DNA of 64,000 bases, taken from contig NZ_JABEPE010000010.1 of the NCBI RefSeq assembly GCF_026788005.1, positions 105,197 through 169,196 on the forward strand. Direction: 5' to 3'. The notes beneath the pieces were generated by a model, which saw nothing but the letters and a program-made list of their open reading frames with translations, was not told where the DNA came from and searched no databases. The position numbers and the translations under genes are program-made. This DNA is from Alteromonas sp. a30. Its GTDB lineage: Bacteria; Pseudomonadota; Gammaproteobacteria; Enterobacterales; Alteromonadaceae. The first letter of the stretch is position 1. Each line of letters starts with the position of its first letter. Shown one piece after another: positions 1 through 6,851 of the stretch.

Positions 1-397
1 AGTGAATGGCGAAACCGTCAGAAACATCTCTGACGAGCGTATTCGTATGTTGGAGGATAACCTACCACCAGTGCGTTACAGCTTAACAGCGAACCACACA
101 AACGGTGACTGGCGCTTCTTAACGCGCGTTAACTACTTCGGTAGCATTTTCGAAGATCACTTGGATTCAGCCCTACCAATCGACAAAATTGGTTCTGAAT
201 TTACTGTTGATTTAGAAGTTGGCTACACCTTCAACGACAGCCTAACGTTTGTTGTTGGTGCGAAGAACGCATTTGATGAAGAGCCGGATCGCAATGAACT
301 ATATGACACAGAAGTGGCTGGTTCATTGTACCCAACAACTTCACCGATTGGCATTAACGGTGGCTTCTATTATGTTAGAGGCATTTACACCTTCTAA
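1..397 (+). CDS. TonB-dependent receptor, C-terminal fragment (5' end outside window)
   Basis: Only the last ~131 residues are in the window; the frame is open to the left edge. The segment consists of alternating beta-strands of an outer-membrane barrel. It contains the typical late-barrel phrase GAKNAFDEEPDR (a ligand-gated channel 'N-l-fDe-P' motif) and ends in YYVRGIYTF, with the terminal aromatic Phe used for BAM-dependent outer-membrane insertion. The substrate cannot be told from the barrel end. An ECF sigma factor and FecR-like gene follow downstream, after a terminator, which fits the usual neighbourhood of regulated TonB receptors but does not prove a link. Confidence 0.88.
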   Translation, partial: VNGETVRNISDERIRMLEDNLPPVRYSLTANHTNGDWRFLTRVNYFGSIFEDHLDSALPIDKIGSEFTVDLEVGYTFNDSLTFVVGAKNAFDEEPDRNELYDTEVAGSLYPTTSPIGINGGFYYVRGIYTF

Positions 398-412
398 CTT
401 AAAAACGATTTG

Positions 413-438
413 AAAAGGGGCGAAAGCCCCTTTTTTTT
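413..438 (+). terminator. Rho-independent terminator of the TonB receptor gene
   Basis: AAGGGGC-gaaa-GCCCCTT hairpin with a GNRA-type tetraloop followed by a run of eight T, 16 nt after the receptor stop codon. Confidence 0.9.
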
Positions 439-570
439 ACCTCAAACCTCACAAACAAATTTACTGACGCCGCTTTTTTCTATACCTTACCTATATCCAT
501 TTATTTTACCTATTGTGTAAATTGCTTCTCTGTGATTAAACTAAGGTTCCGCAACCTCAATAAATACGTT

Positions 571-1149
571 ATGGCTAAAAAATCAGAACTAGTGGATGTG
601 TTTCTGAACTACCGCACTCAATTAAGAAGAGCGGTAAGCGGTATTGTTAAAAGCGACGATATTGATGATATAGTGCAGGAAACATTCATTAAAAGTTACG
701 AAGCTGACTTAAAACAAAAAATTGAATTCGAGCGTACTTATATGTTGAGAACCGCTCGTAACCTTGCAATAAACCATGTTTCCAAAGCGTCTGAACGTAG
801 CAACATCTCCATGGAAGATTGTCACGAATACGACACAAACTTGATGGGAACACAATTAGAAACGCTTTTTGAAAGCAAAGAAAGATTCTTCCATTTTTGC
901 CGTGCAACCGACATGCTTTCCAATGAAGTGAAAAGAGTCTTCATACTTAAGAAAGTTTACGGAATGAGCCAAAAAGAAATTGCAGCGCATATCGGCATTA
1001 GTGAAAGCATGGTTGAAAAGCACGTCGCTAAAGGGCTACAAAAATGCTCCAATATCTTAGAACGGTTAAATTTGCTATCATCTAAGCGACAACGCAAAGC
1101 CTCAAAAAACCCAAATTGTACCGAGGCAACACCTATACCAACGCCATAA
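571..1149 (+). CDS. ECF-type RNA polymerase sigma factor (FecI-like)
   Basis: Directs RNA polymerase to a small set of promoters, usually those of TonB receptor operons, when released by a FecR-type partner. Sigma-70 region 2 lies at about residues 10-75 (IDDIVQETFIKSYE, then YMLRTARNLAINH). Region 4 lies at about residues 105-165, with the helix-turn-helix phrase MSQKEIAAHIGISESMVEKH. Length (~192 aa) is normal for the family. The frame can start 13 codons earlier at a GTG (532), but the FecI family normally begins just before VFLNYR, so the ATG at 571 is preferred; neither has a clear ribosome site. The next gene encodes a FecR-like domain 12 nt downstream. Confidence 0.85.
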   Translation: MAKKSELVDVFLNYRTQLRRAVSGIVKSDDIDDIVQETFIKSYEADLKQKIEFERTYMLRTARNLAINHVSKASERSNISMEDCHEYDTNLMGTQLETLFESKERFFHFCRATDMLSNEVKRVFILKKVYGMSQKEIAAHIGISESMVEKHVAKGLQKCSNILERLNLLSSKRQRKASKNPNCTEATPIPTP

Positions 1150-1161
1150 ACCCAAAACAAC

Positions 1162-1365
1162 ATGAACAATAGCTCATTAATAGAGACTAAAGAAAAGATA
1201 CGAGAATTAGCGAGCTTATGGATAAGCAGGATGGATAGAGGGTTGAGTCAAGAAGAACAACTCGCTTTGGATAAATGGTTAAATGAATCAGAAACTCACA
1301 CACAAGAGCTGATAAATCTTGCCGTACTATGGGACAACCTAAGTTCATTAAGCCGGTTCCGATAA
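1162..1365 (+). CDS. Short FecR-like protein (N-terminal DUF4880 domain only)
   Basis: A 67-residue protein matching only the cytoplasmic N-terminal domain of FecR-type sigma regulators: an alpha-helical segment with ELASLWISRMDRG and ALDKWLNESETHTQEL, followed by VLWDNL. Family members are normally around 300 residues, with a membrane helix and a periplasmic FecR domain. Here a stop is followed at once by a terminator, and I see no continuation in another frame. It is either a truncated remnant or a stand-alone anti-sigma domain. It sits 12 nt after the sigma gene, so the two are probably co-transcribed. Confidence 0.7.
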   Translation: MNNSSLIETKEKIRELASLWISRMDRGLSQEEQLALDKWLNESETHTQELINLAVLWDNLSSLSRFR

Positions 1366-1386
1366 TGCCCCTCTTTGCACCCTATT

Positions 1387-1412
1387 AAAAAACCGCCTTT
1401 CAGCGGTTTTTT
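1387..1412. terminator. Bidirectional terminator between fecR-like and TPR genes
   Basis: AAAAAACCGC-ctttca-GCGGTTTTTT: a ten-pair stem with A-run and T-run, so it can terminate the plus-strand sigma/FecR unit and the minus-strand TonB operon. Confidence 0.85.
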
Positions 1413-1439
1413 GTTCTATCCGTCACCAGCAAGCTGAAC

Positions 1440-2765
1440 CTAGGAAGAAAGCTCTGCTTCTAAACGTGCCTGCGTTTGCTTTTCGCCGTTAACAAACTGC
1501 TTCCACTGCTGCGCCATTTTCCTACTGGATTTATGCTTTTCTGCTTCTGCCAGTGCGTTTAGCGCGGCGTTGTATTCTTTCTTATTGTACAACGCCATAC
1601 CAATCACCAAATGCGATACACCGGGATTACGCAACCCTCCTTTATCAAGGGCTTTTTGCGCGCGAACAATGGCTTGGTCCCACTTCTCTTCATTTAAGAA
1701 GATTTGGCTAAGTTGTGCATCTAGCTCTCCATCAACAGACAGGTCCGCCGCCGACAACATTACAGGTACGGCTTTCTCACTTTCCTTCGCCGCAGCCCAG
1801 CACTGAGACAAGAAGCGTAAATTACGTAAGTTCTTATCAAGCTTGCCACTATCCATTGCGTCCACCATTAAACGAGCGGCTTTGTAAGGCACTTGGTGAT
1901 AGTAATAAAGCTGAGCGAGGTTAAACATGTCCGACCCCGTTTCAATAAAGCCTTGCTGATACGCCGACTCCATTACCGCAAGCTGCTTCTTCTCTTCACC
2001 AATTTCGCCATACATGCCACCTAACTGAATCCAGTATTTAGGTTCATTGTAGTGACGCACTAGTTTTACTAAAATCTCAGTCACCTTTTTAGGCTGCTTT
2101 AGCTCGTAATAAATGGCGCGTTGTAAAATGTACCAGTTTTCTTCGGCGACACCTCTTTCAGGGTCCGCTTCAACCAGTTCAACGGCTTTATTAATATGTG
2201 CTAACGCTTCCTTATAGTCCTTTTGTTGGTAACGTGCTTGCGCTTTTAGCAGATAATTCTTAGGTGGAATATCGCCCGCGTTAATGGATTCCCAGCGCTC
2301 AAGATACTCAATGCTCTTATCATAGTTGCCACGCATCAAGTTAAGCTGCGACAAACTAAACAATGTGCTTTGTTCAAACGACTCTGGGATCGGCTGCTGT
2401 TCAACTACCAACGCAAAAGAGTCGATGGCTTTATCGTAATCTTCTGCGTTGTAGTAAATAAAACCATAGAAGTTATACATCATGGCTTTTTCGTAGCTGT
2501 TCATCGATGCGCTTTTGTCTTTGACTTTATTCAGTACATCAATCGCCGCGGCAGTATCACCTCCGTCTCCTAATTTTTGTGCTCGAGCTAACTGCTCATA
2601 CACTCGAGCCCGCAGAGCAGGCGTGCGACGCACTTTGCGCTTTGGCTTTGCGTCTTCTTCCTGAGCGAAAGCGTATCCTGCATCCCCTAAAGGAATTACT
2701 GCTGGGGAAATAGATAGCGCCAACACCGCGCTAACCACTGACATTGCCGGTAATAGGAATTTCAT
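1440..2765 (-). CDS. TPR-repeat periplasmic protein of the TonB2 operon
   Basis: 441 residues with a signal peptide (residues 1 to about 35, ending near GYAFAQ), a basic stretch KPKRKVRRTP, and then a succession of tetratricopeptide helices (for example AMMYNFYGFIYYNAEDYDKAI, AQARYQQKDYKEALAHINKA, LVIGMALYNKKEYNAALNAL). It is the last gene of a tight six-gene minus-strand operon, starting 6 nt after tonB. Equivalent TPR proteins end TtpC-type TonB2 operons in Vibrio, Shewanella and Alteromonas. A scaffold role in the periplasm for the TonB complex is inferred from this context. No enzymatic motif is present. Confidence 0.82.
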   Translation of the reverse strand: MKFLLPAMSVVSAVLALSISPAVIPLGDAGYAFAQEEDAKPKRKVRRTPALRARVYEQLARAQKLGDGGDTAAAIDVLNKVKDKSASMNSYEKAMMYNFYGFIYYNAEDYDKAIDSFALVVEQQPIPESFEQSTLFSLSQLNLMRGNYDKSIEYLERWESINAGDIPPKNYLLKAQARYQQKDYKEALAHINKAVELVEADPERGVAEENWYILQRAIYYELKQPKKVTEILVKLVRHYNEPKYWIQLGGMYGEIGEEKKQLAVMESAYQQGFIETGSDMFNLAQLYYYHQVPYKAARLMVDAMDSGKLDKNLRNLRFLSQCWAAAKESEKAVPVMLSAADLSVDGELDAQLSQIFLNEEKWDQAIVRAQKALDKGGLRNPGVSHLVIGMALYNKKEYNAALNALAEAEKHKSSRKMAQQWKQFVNGEKQTQARLEAELSS

Positions 2766-2771
2766 TTCTGA

Positions 2772-3380
2772 TTAACCTCCCATCTCAAACACAATACGGT
2801 TTTGGACACCCGACACATCTGTTGGCTCACCATTCACCACCCGCGGCTTATATTTGAACTTCAAAGCTGCATCAATTGCTGCTCGCTCAAAAATGCCTTC
2901 GGGATTGGCTTCAACCACAAAAGGATCTTTTACTGAGCCCTGTTTGCTTACGGTAAATTCTACAATGACGTAACCTTCAATTCCGCGCTGTTGCGCACGT
3001 CGAGGATACACAGGGGCAACTTTAACGATAGGCAGATACTCGCCATCGCCGGACTCAAGAGCCAAGCCACCATCCAATGAGACATCCGCGCCAACATCGG
3101 CAGAAAAGTCGACCGAGTTGCCTTCTGAGTTAGGTGATGCAGAATCGAGCTGAGGTTGATTCATTTGTGGTGGCGGCTCTTTCGGTGGAGGCGGCTTACG
3201 CGGTTTACGTTCTTTCTTCTGAACCGCTTCTTCCTTCTTCACGCGAACAAAATCCAGCACACTGCCTCTCGGTGGATCGGTCAATGCGCTATCACCACTT
3301 TTGATCAACGACTGCATTACATAAAAGAGTGCTAGGGTAATCCCTAAACTTAACACTAACGCAATCAATATACGGACCAT
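2772..3380 (-). CDS. tonB: TonB energy transducer (TonB2 type)
   Basis: Transmits proton-motive force from ExbB/ExbD to outer-membrane receptors. The 202-residue protein has one N-terminal membrane anchor (residues about 4-24), a short proline/lysine linker (RKPRKPPPPKEPPP, about 59-72) and a C-terminal TonB fold (about 115-200) starting with PIVKVAPVYPRRAQQRG and ending VQNRIVFEMGG. The linker is much shorter than in E. coli TonB, as is usual for TonB2 proteins. It lies between exbD (2 nt away) and the TPR gene in the operon, and a Pho box stands in front of the whole operon. Confidence 0.93.
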   Translation of the reverse strand: MVRILIALVLSLGITLALFYVMQSLIKSGDSALTDPPRGSVLDFVRVKKEEAVQKKERKPRKPPPPKEPPPQMNQPQLDSASPNSEGNSVDFSADVGADVSLDGGLALESGDGEYLPIVKVAPVYPRRAQQRGIEGYVIVEFTVSKQGSVKDPFVVEANPEGIFERAAIDAALKFKYKPRVVNGEPTDVSGVQNRIVFEMGG

Positions 3381-3382
3381 AA

Positions 3383-3790
3383 TTACTGCTCTGCTGCTGC
3401 GATTGAAACATCGTAGGCACCGGCTGCACGAGACGCATCCATTACCTTAATTAGCGTGTTAACATCGGCTTTCTTATCCGCTTGAATCACCACAGAACCT
3501 TGTGGGTTTTCTGCTTTCAAACGCTCGATGTTAGCCTGAACCGCGCGCTGGTCGATTTTACGCTTGTTGATCCAAATTTCGCCTTTATCTGAAATCGCCA
3601 CCAAAATAGTTGCTCTTGGTTTTGATACGGCGGTAGACGCTTCTGGCCGGTTAACATCAATACCCGCTTCTTTTACAAATGAGGCGGTTACAATGAAGAA
3701 GATCAACATGATGAATACAACGTCCAACATTGGCGTCATATCAATGGTTGCTTCCTCTTCTTCCATCAGGTTTTGAAAATGCTGTTTCAT
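3383..3790 (-). CDS. exbD: ExbD biopolymer transport protein
   Basis: 135 residues with a short cytoplasmic N-terminus, a single membrane helix (about 20-37) beginning MLDVVFIMLIFFIVTAS, and a periplasmic ExbD/TolR domain. Asp23 in the helix corresponds to the essential proton-handling aspartate of ExbD/TolR. Works with the ExbB and TtpC-like proteins encoded just upstream to energise TonB. It ends 2 nt before the tonB start. Confidence 0.93.
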   Translation of the reverse strand: MKQHFQNLMEEEEATIDMTPMLDVVFIMLIFFIVTASFVKEAGIDVNRPEASTAVSKPRATILVAISDKGEIWINKRKIDQRAVQANIERLKAENPQGSVVIQADKKADVNTLIKVMDASRAAGAYDVSIAAAEQ

Positions 3791-3858
3791 TTTGTATCAC
3801 CTACCCTTTTGGGTGTATGGCTCGCCTAGCGCAATGCAGGCGAGGAAATAAACTGTGC

Positions 3859-4389
3859 TTAACTTTCTCTGTCTAATTGCAGCGCATCTTCTAAATGCAT
3901 GCGTTCAGACTTACTGGTACGTGTTAACCATGTTGAGGCAAACACGCCGGACAAAGCGCCGACCATTCCCGCCATCGTTGGGACAGTCGCTTTTGACACA
4001 CCTGCCGCCATTGAGCGCGCATTGCCTGACCCTGAAATCGCCATGACATCAAATACTTCTATCATGCCGGTCACAGTTCCCATCAACCCCAGCAGCGGAC
4101 AAAGCGCCACCATCGCTTGAATAACAGGAATCGAATTTTTCAGTTGTAAGTCCAGTCGAGAGATAAACAGTTGACGAATTTGCTCTGCGTTCCAAGAGCT
4201 TCTGTCTTTGCGGGCGTACCAGTTGGCAATCGTTTGCTCTTTCAGCTTGCGATGCCATACAAAAAAGTACATTGCCCGCTCTAAAATGAGTAACCACATG
4301 ATGAAGATTAAGACACCGATGGCCAGTAGTACCTGACCACCTGTTTCGGTAAAATCTCGTATGGCTTCTAAAAACTCAATGAAGAACAT
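3859..4389 (-). CDS. exbB: ExbB/TolQ-family proton channel subunit
   Basis: 176 residues of the MotA/TolQ/ExbB family: first membrane helix about 17-38, then a cytoplasmic loop, then two helices after SIPVIQAMVALCPLLGLMGTV, a signature phrase of the family, and KATVPTMAGMVGALSGVFAS. Forms the stator with ExbD for TonB2. It is the second family member in this operon; the upstream TtpC-like protein carries a related domain. The 68-nt gap to exbD contains no obvious terminator. Confidence 0.92.
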   Translation of the reverse strand: MFFIEFLEAIRDFTETGGQVLLAIGVLIFIMWLLILERAMYFFVWHRKLKEQTIANWYARKDRSSWNAEQIRQLFISRLDLQLKNSIPVIQAMVALCPLLGLMGTVTGMIEVFDVMAISGSGNARSMAAGVSKATVPTMAGMVGALSGVFASTWLTRTSKSERMHLEDALQLDRES

Positions 4390-4406
4390 GGCTTTTCTCC
4401 TTCGGC

Positions 4407-5771
4407 TTACGCGTTTTGCTCAGCACGTTCGGCGATAACTCCAGCAGATTGTTCTTGTAAGATGCCAACAATAGCTTTACTACGTGTGCTTAATAAGGCG
4501 TACAACAAGGTAGTAGGTATAGCCACAACCAAGCCAAGTACGGTTGTTACCAAGGCAGTTGAAATACCACCCGCCATTAATTTCGGGTCGCCCGTACCAA
4601 ACAAGGTAATCGCTTGGAAGGTTTTGATCATCCCCGTTACCGTACCTAATAAGCCCATCAACGGCGCAACAACAGAGATGATTTTCACCACGGTGAGAGA
4701 GCGCGTGAGTTTTGGCATTTCGCCTAAAATGGCTTCGGTTAAATGTAGCTCTAATGCTTCTACGTCGGCTTCTGGGTGCTTGTCACGCACTTGCATAACT
4801 CGGCCAAGCGGGTTGTCTGATGTAAAAGTAGTTGATTTTAACTGACGGTCTACTTTGAGCTTGATAAGTGTCAGCGAGATTAAACGCTCAAGAGCTAATA
4901 ACAAGCCAATTGCGCCCACTGCTAGGATGATGTAACCCACTGTGCCGCCTTGCTCTACACGCTCTTGCAATGTTGGAGCTTGTACCAACAAACCAAGAAT
5001 GGAGCCACCTGTTGGGTCTAAGCCAAATTTTACAAACTCGCCGTTAGACGCTTGTAACTCAGCCGCGCTGTCGCCGTAGCGAGCCGCAGGTTGACGAATC
5101 AATTCAGCAATCGTACCTGTTGCGCCGTTGAAGTCGAGGTATTTACCATCGGCAACCAAAGCGAATGGACCAACACGAACAATGTCTTTTTGAACCTTGT
5201 TACCACCCGCTTCTACTACGTCAGTTGTGAATCGAGAGATTTTGCCGGATTCGGTCATTTCACGTTGAATTTCAAACCAAACGCGCTCAATTTCTTCAAT
5301 TGAAGCCAGCTTTGAACTTGTTCCCATTGACTGTGCAAGCTCATCTAGGAATACATCACGTCCGGGTAATTCTGCGGAAATTAATGAATTGTGGAATTTG
5401 TTTTTAGTGTCGCCAGATACTTGCTGAAGCACACCAAACAATTCTTTTAATGAACCCAAGCGCTTGGTTAACGACTCATTTAAGTCGGCAATTTTGAACT
5501 CATTTTCTTCGAATTGCGTTTCCAAACGCTCACTACGATTTAATTCGTTGTTACGCGTTTGTGCCGCTTCTGCCAACATGCGATCTTGCTCGGAAACCTT
5601 CTGAGCAAACTCTTTTTCGCGTGCTGCGTTTTGTTTATTTTGCTGGTATTGACCTTCTTCCAATTGCTTAAGCAAGCTATCAAGGTCTAGGGCGGTGTTT
5701 TCTGCCATTGCGCTTGTTGTGACAACCGCACCAAACACTGTCGCTGTAATTAATTTAAACAAGTTTTTCAT
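4407..5771 (-). CDS. ttpC: TtpC-like protein: periplasmic coiled coil fused to ExbB/TolQ domain
   Basis: 454 residues. Signal peptide 1-23 (cut near SAMA), then a heptad-rich coiled-coil region (about 30-110; KQNAAREKEFAQKVSEQDR), a periplasmic domain, a membrane helix near 280-297 (GYIILAVGAIGLLLALERL), and a C-terminal MotA/TolQ/ExbB domain containing VVAPLMGLLGTVTGMIKTF. This is the architecture of TtpC, a fourth component described for Vibrio TonB2 systems and needed together with ExbB2/ExbD2/TonB2. It sits 12 nt after the DUF3450 gene and 17 nt before exbB. Confidence 0.88.
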   Translation of the reverse strand: MKNLFKLITATVFGAVVTTSAMAENTALDLDSLLKQLEEGQYQQNKQNAAREKEFAQKVSEQDRMLAEAAQTRNNELNRSERLETQFEENEFKIADLNESLTKRLGSLKELFGVLQQVSGDTKNKFHNSLISAELPGRDVFLDELAQSMGTSSKLASIEEIERVWFEIQREMTESGKISRFTTDVVEAGGNKVQKDIVRVGPFALVADGKYLDFNGATGTIAELIRQPAARYGDSAAELQASNGEFVKFGLDPTGGSILGLLVQAPTLQERVEQGGTVGYIILAVGAIGLLLALERLISLTLIKLKVDRQLKSTTFTSDNPLGRVMQVRDKHPEADVEALELHLTEAILGEMPKLTRSLTVVKIISVVAPLMGLLGTVTGMIKTFQAITLFGTGDPKLMAGGISTALVTTVLGLVVAIPTTLLYALLSTRSKAIVGILQEQSAGVIAERAEQNA

Positions 5772-5783
5772 GATGCTGGTTCC

Positions 5784-6554
5784 TTACTCGGTAATCGCCA
5801 CAGGCAACGTCAACAAATCTGGGGCCATTTGCTTCTTCGCCATACGTAAGCCTTTAGTGACTTGCGTACGATAGCTAGAAGAAAGCTCTTCCCACTGTTT
5901 GGTTTGTTTGTTCCAAACACCTTGTTTGCTGGCATCACGAGTTTGATAAAGCAAAATAGTGCGACCAACACGCAAGAAGTCGACTTCACGCTCTTGGCCT
6001 TCAACGGTTAACAAACCTGAGTAAGCTTCCATTGAACGCCCATAATCCATCTCAACTTGGTAGGCTTCCATCACACGACGGAATTTTTCAGACACAGAGA
6101 CATCGGCGCGATCCATCATGTCGCGTAAATCCGCAATACGCTTGCTGCGTTCTTCTGGTAAGAAAGGTATGTCTAACGAAACGAATTGCGCTAAACCGTC
6201 GATCATTCGCAACATTAAAGGCGTGATTTGTCTTTCGATGACACTGACTTCATCAATTGACTTGTTAAGGTCTGCCATTTCTTGAACTTGGTTGCGGATT
6301 TGCTTTTCAAGCTGACCGTTATAAACGCGCAAACCATCGGTTTCTTTGTTGATGGTTTTAAACTTCTGGATCTTACTTTCGATAGTATCCGTTAACCCGT
6401 TGATTTTTTGTTGTGAGCTTGCGGCGGATTCGTTGATCTTTGACGCAGCTTTAACAACAGGCTTCAGATACCCATCTTCTTGTGCGATCCCTGTATTCGC
6501 AAACGCTAAGCTAGCAGCGAGTACAGCAACTGGGAATGTCTTGGAAAGCTTCAT
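5784..6554 (-). CDS. DUF3450 family periplasmic protein, first gene of the TonB2 operon
   Basis: 256 residues with a clear signal peptide (1-24, LAFANTGIAQ). A long coiled coil follows (about 35-105, including QKINGLTDTIESKIQKF), and then a helical domain with IPFLPEERSKRIADLR and YQVEMDYGRSMEAYSG. DUF3450 proteins are regularly the first gene of TtpC-type TonB2 operons; their molecular role is not established. Placed 12 nt before ttpC. A strong Pho box lies 73 nt upstream of the start codon, so expression under phosphate limitation is predicted. Confidence 0.85.
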   Translation of the reverse strand: MKLSKTFPVAVLAASLAFANTGIAQEDGYLKPVVKAASKINESAASSQQKINGLTDTIESKIQKFKTINKETDGLRVYNGQLEKQIRNQVQEMADLNKSIDEVSVIERQITPLMLRMIDGLAQFVSLDIPFLPEERSKRIADLRDMMDRADVSVSEKFRRVMEAYQVEMDYGRSMEAYSGLLTVEGQEREVDFLRVGRTILLYQTRDASKQGVWNKQTKQWEELSSSYRTQVTKGLRMAKKQMAPDLLTLPVAITE

Positions 6555-6610
6555 ATACCTTACCCTAAACGTGATGTTTACATGGCAGAACGCCTAAAAT
6601 TTCTGGGCGC

Positions 6611-6644
6611 AGTTTAGGGGGGCTCTGTGACAGTTTTATTACAT
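6611..6644 (-). promoter_or_regulatory. Pho box and -10 of the TonB2 operon
   Basis: On the minus strand, ATGTAATAAAACTGTCAC (6627-6644) matches the PhoB consensus CTGTCATAAATCTGTCAC at 15 of 18 positions, with the correct 11-nt repeat period. Exactly 10 nt further downstream is TAAACT (6611-6616), a 4/6 match to a sigma-70 -10 and at the spacing found in classical pho promoters. No -35 hexamer is needed when PhoB occupies this position. Identification is by eye. Confidence 0.72.
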
Positions 6645-6738
6645 TTAGATAAGCAGTTAGTGAAAACTCAAGAGCCTTAACTTATAGGCCTTTGAGCGCA
6701 AGCGCTATAGCGAATATTACACTTTTGTGTCAAATACA

Positions 6739-6763
6739 AAGCCCTGCGAAAATTGCAGGGCTT
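6739..6763 (-). terminator. Terminator after the TonB-dependent receptor gene
   Basis: AAGCCCTGC-7 nt-GCAGGGCTT perfect nine-pair stem; on the minus strand it is followed by TTGTATTTG. It lies about 90 nt past the receptor stop and separates it from the TonB2 operon promoter. Confidence 0.75.
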
Positions 6764-6851
6764 GTGATATGTGAAGGGATTCTGGTCAACGCCTTTCGTT
6801 AAAGAAAGTCTTGAACCGTTATGCCGATTTTAAGCCTTTCGCAATTGCGGT

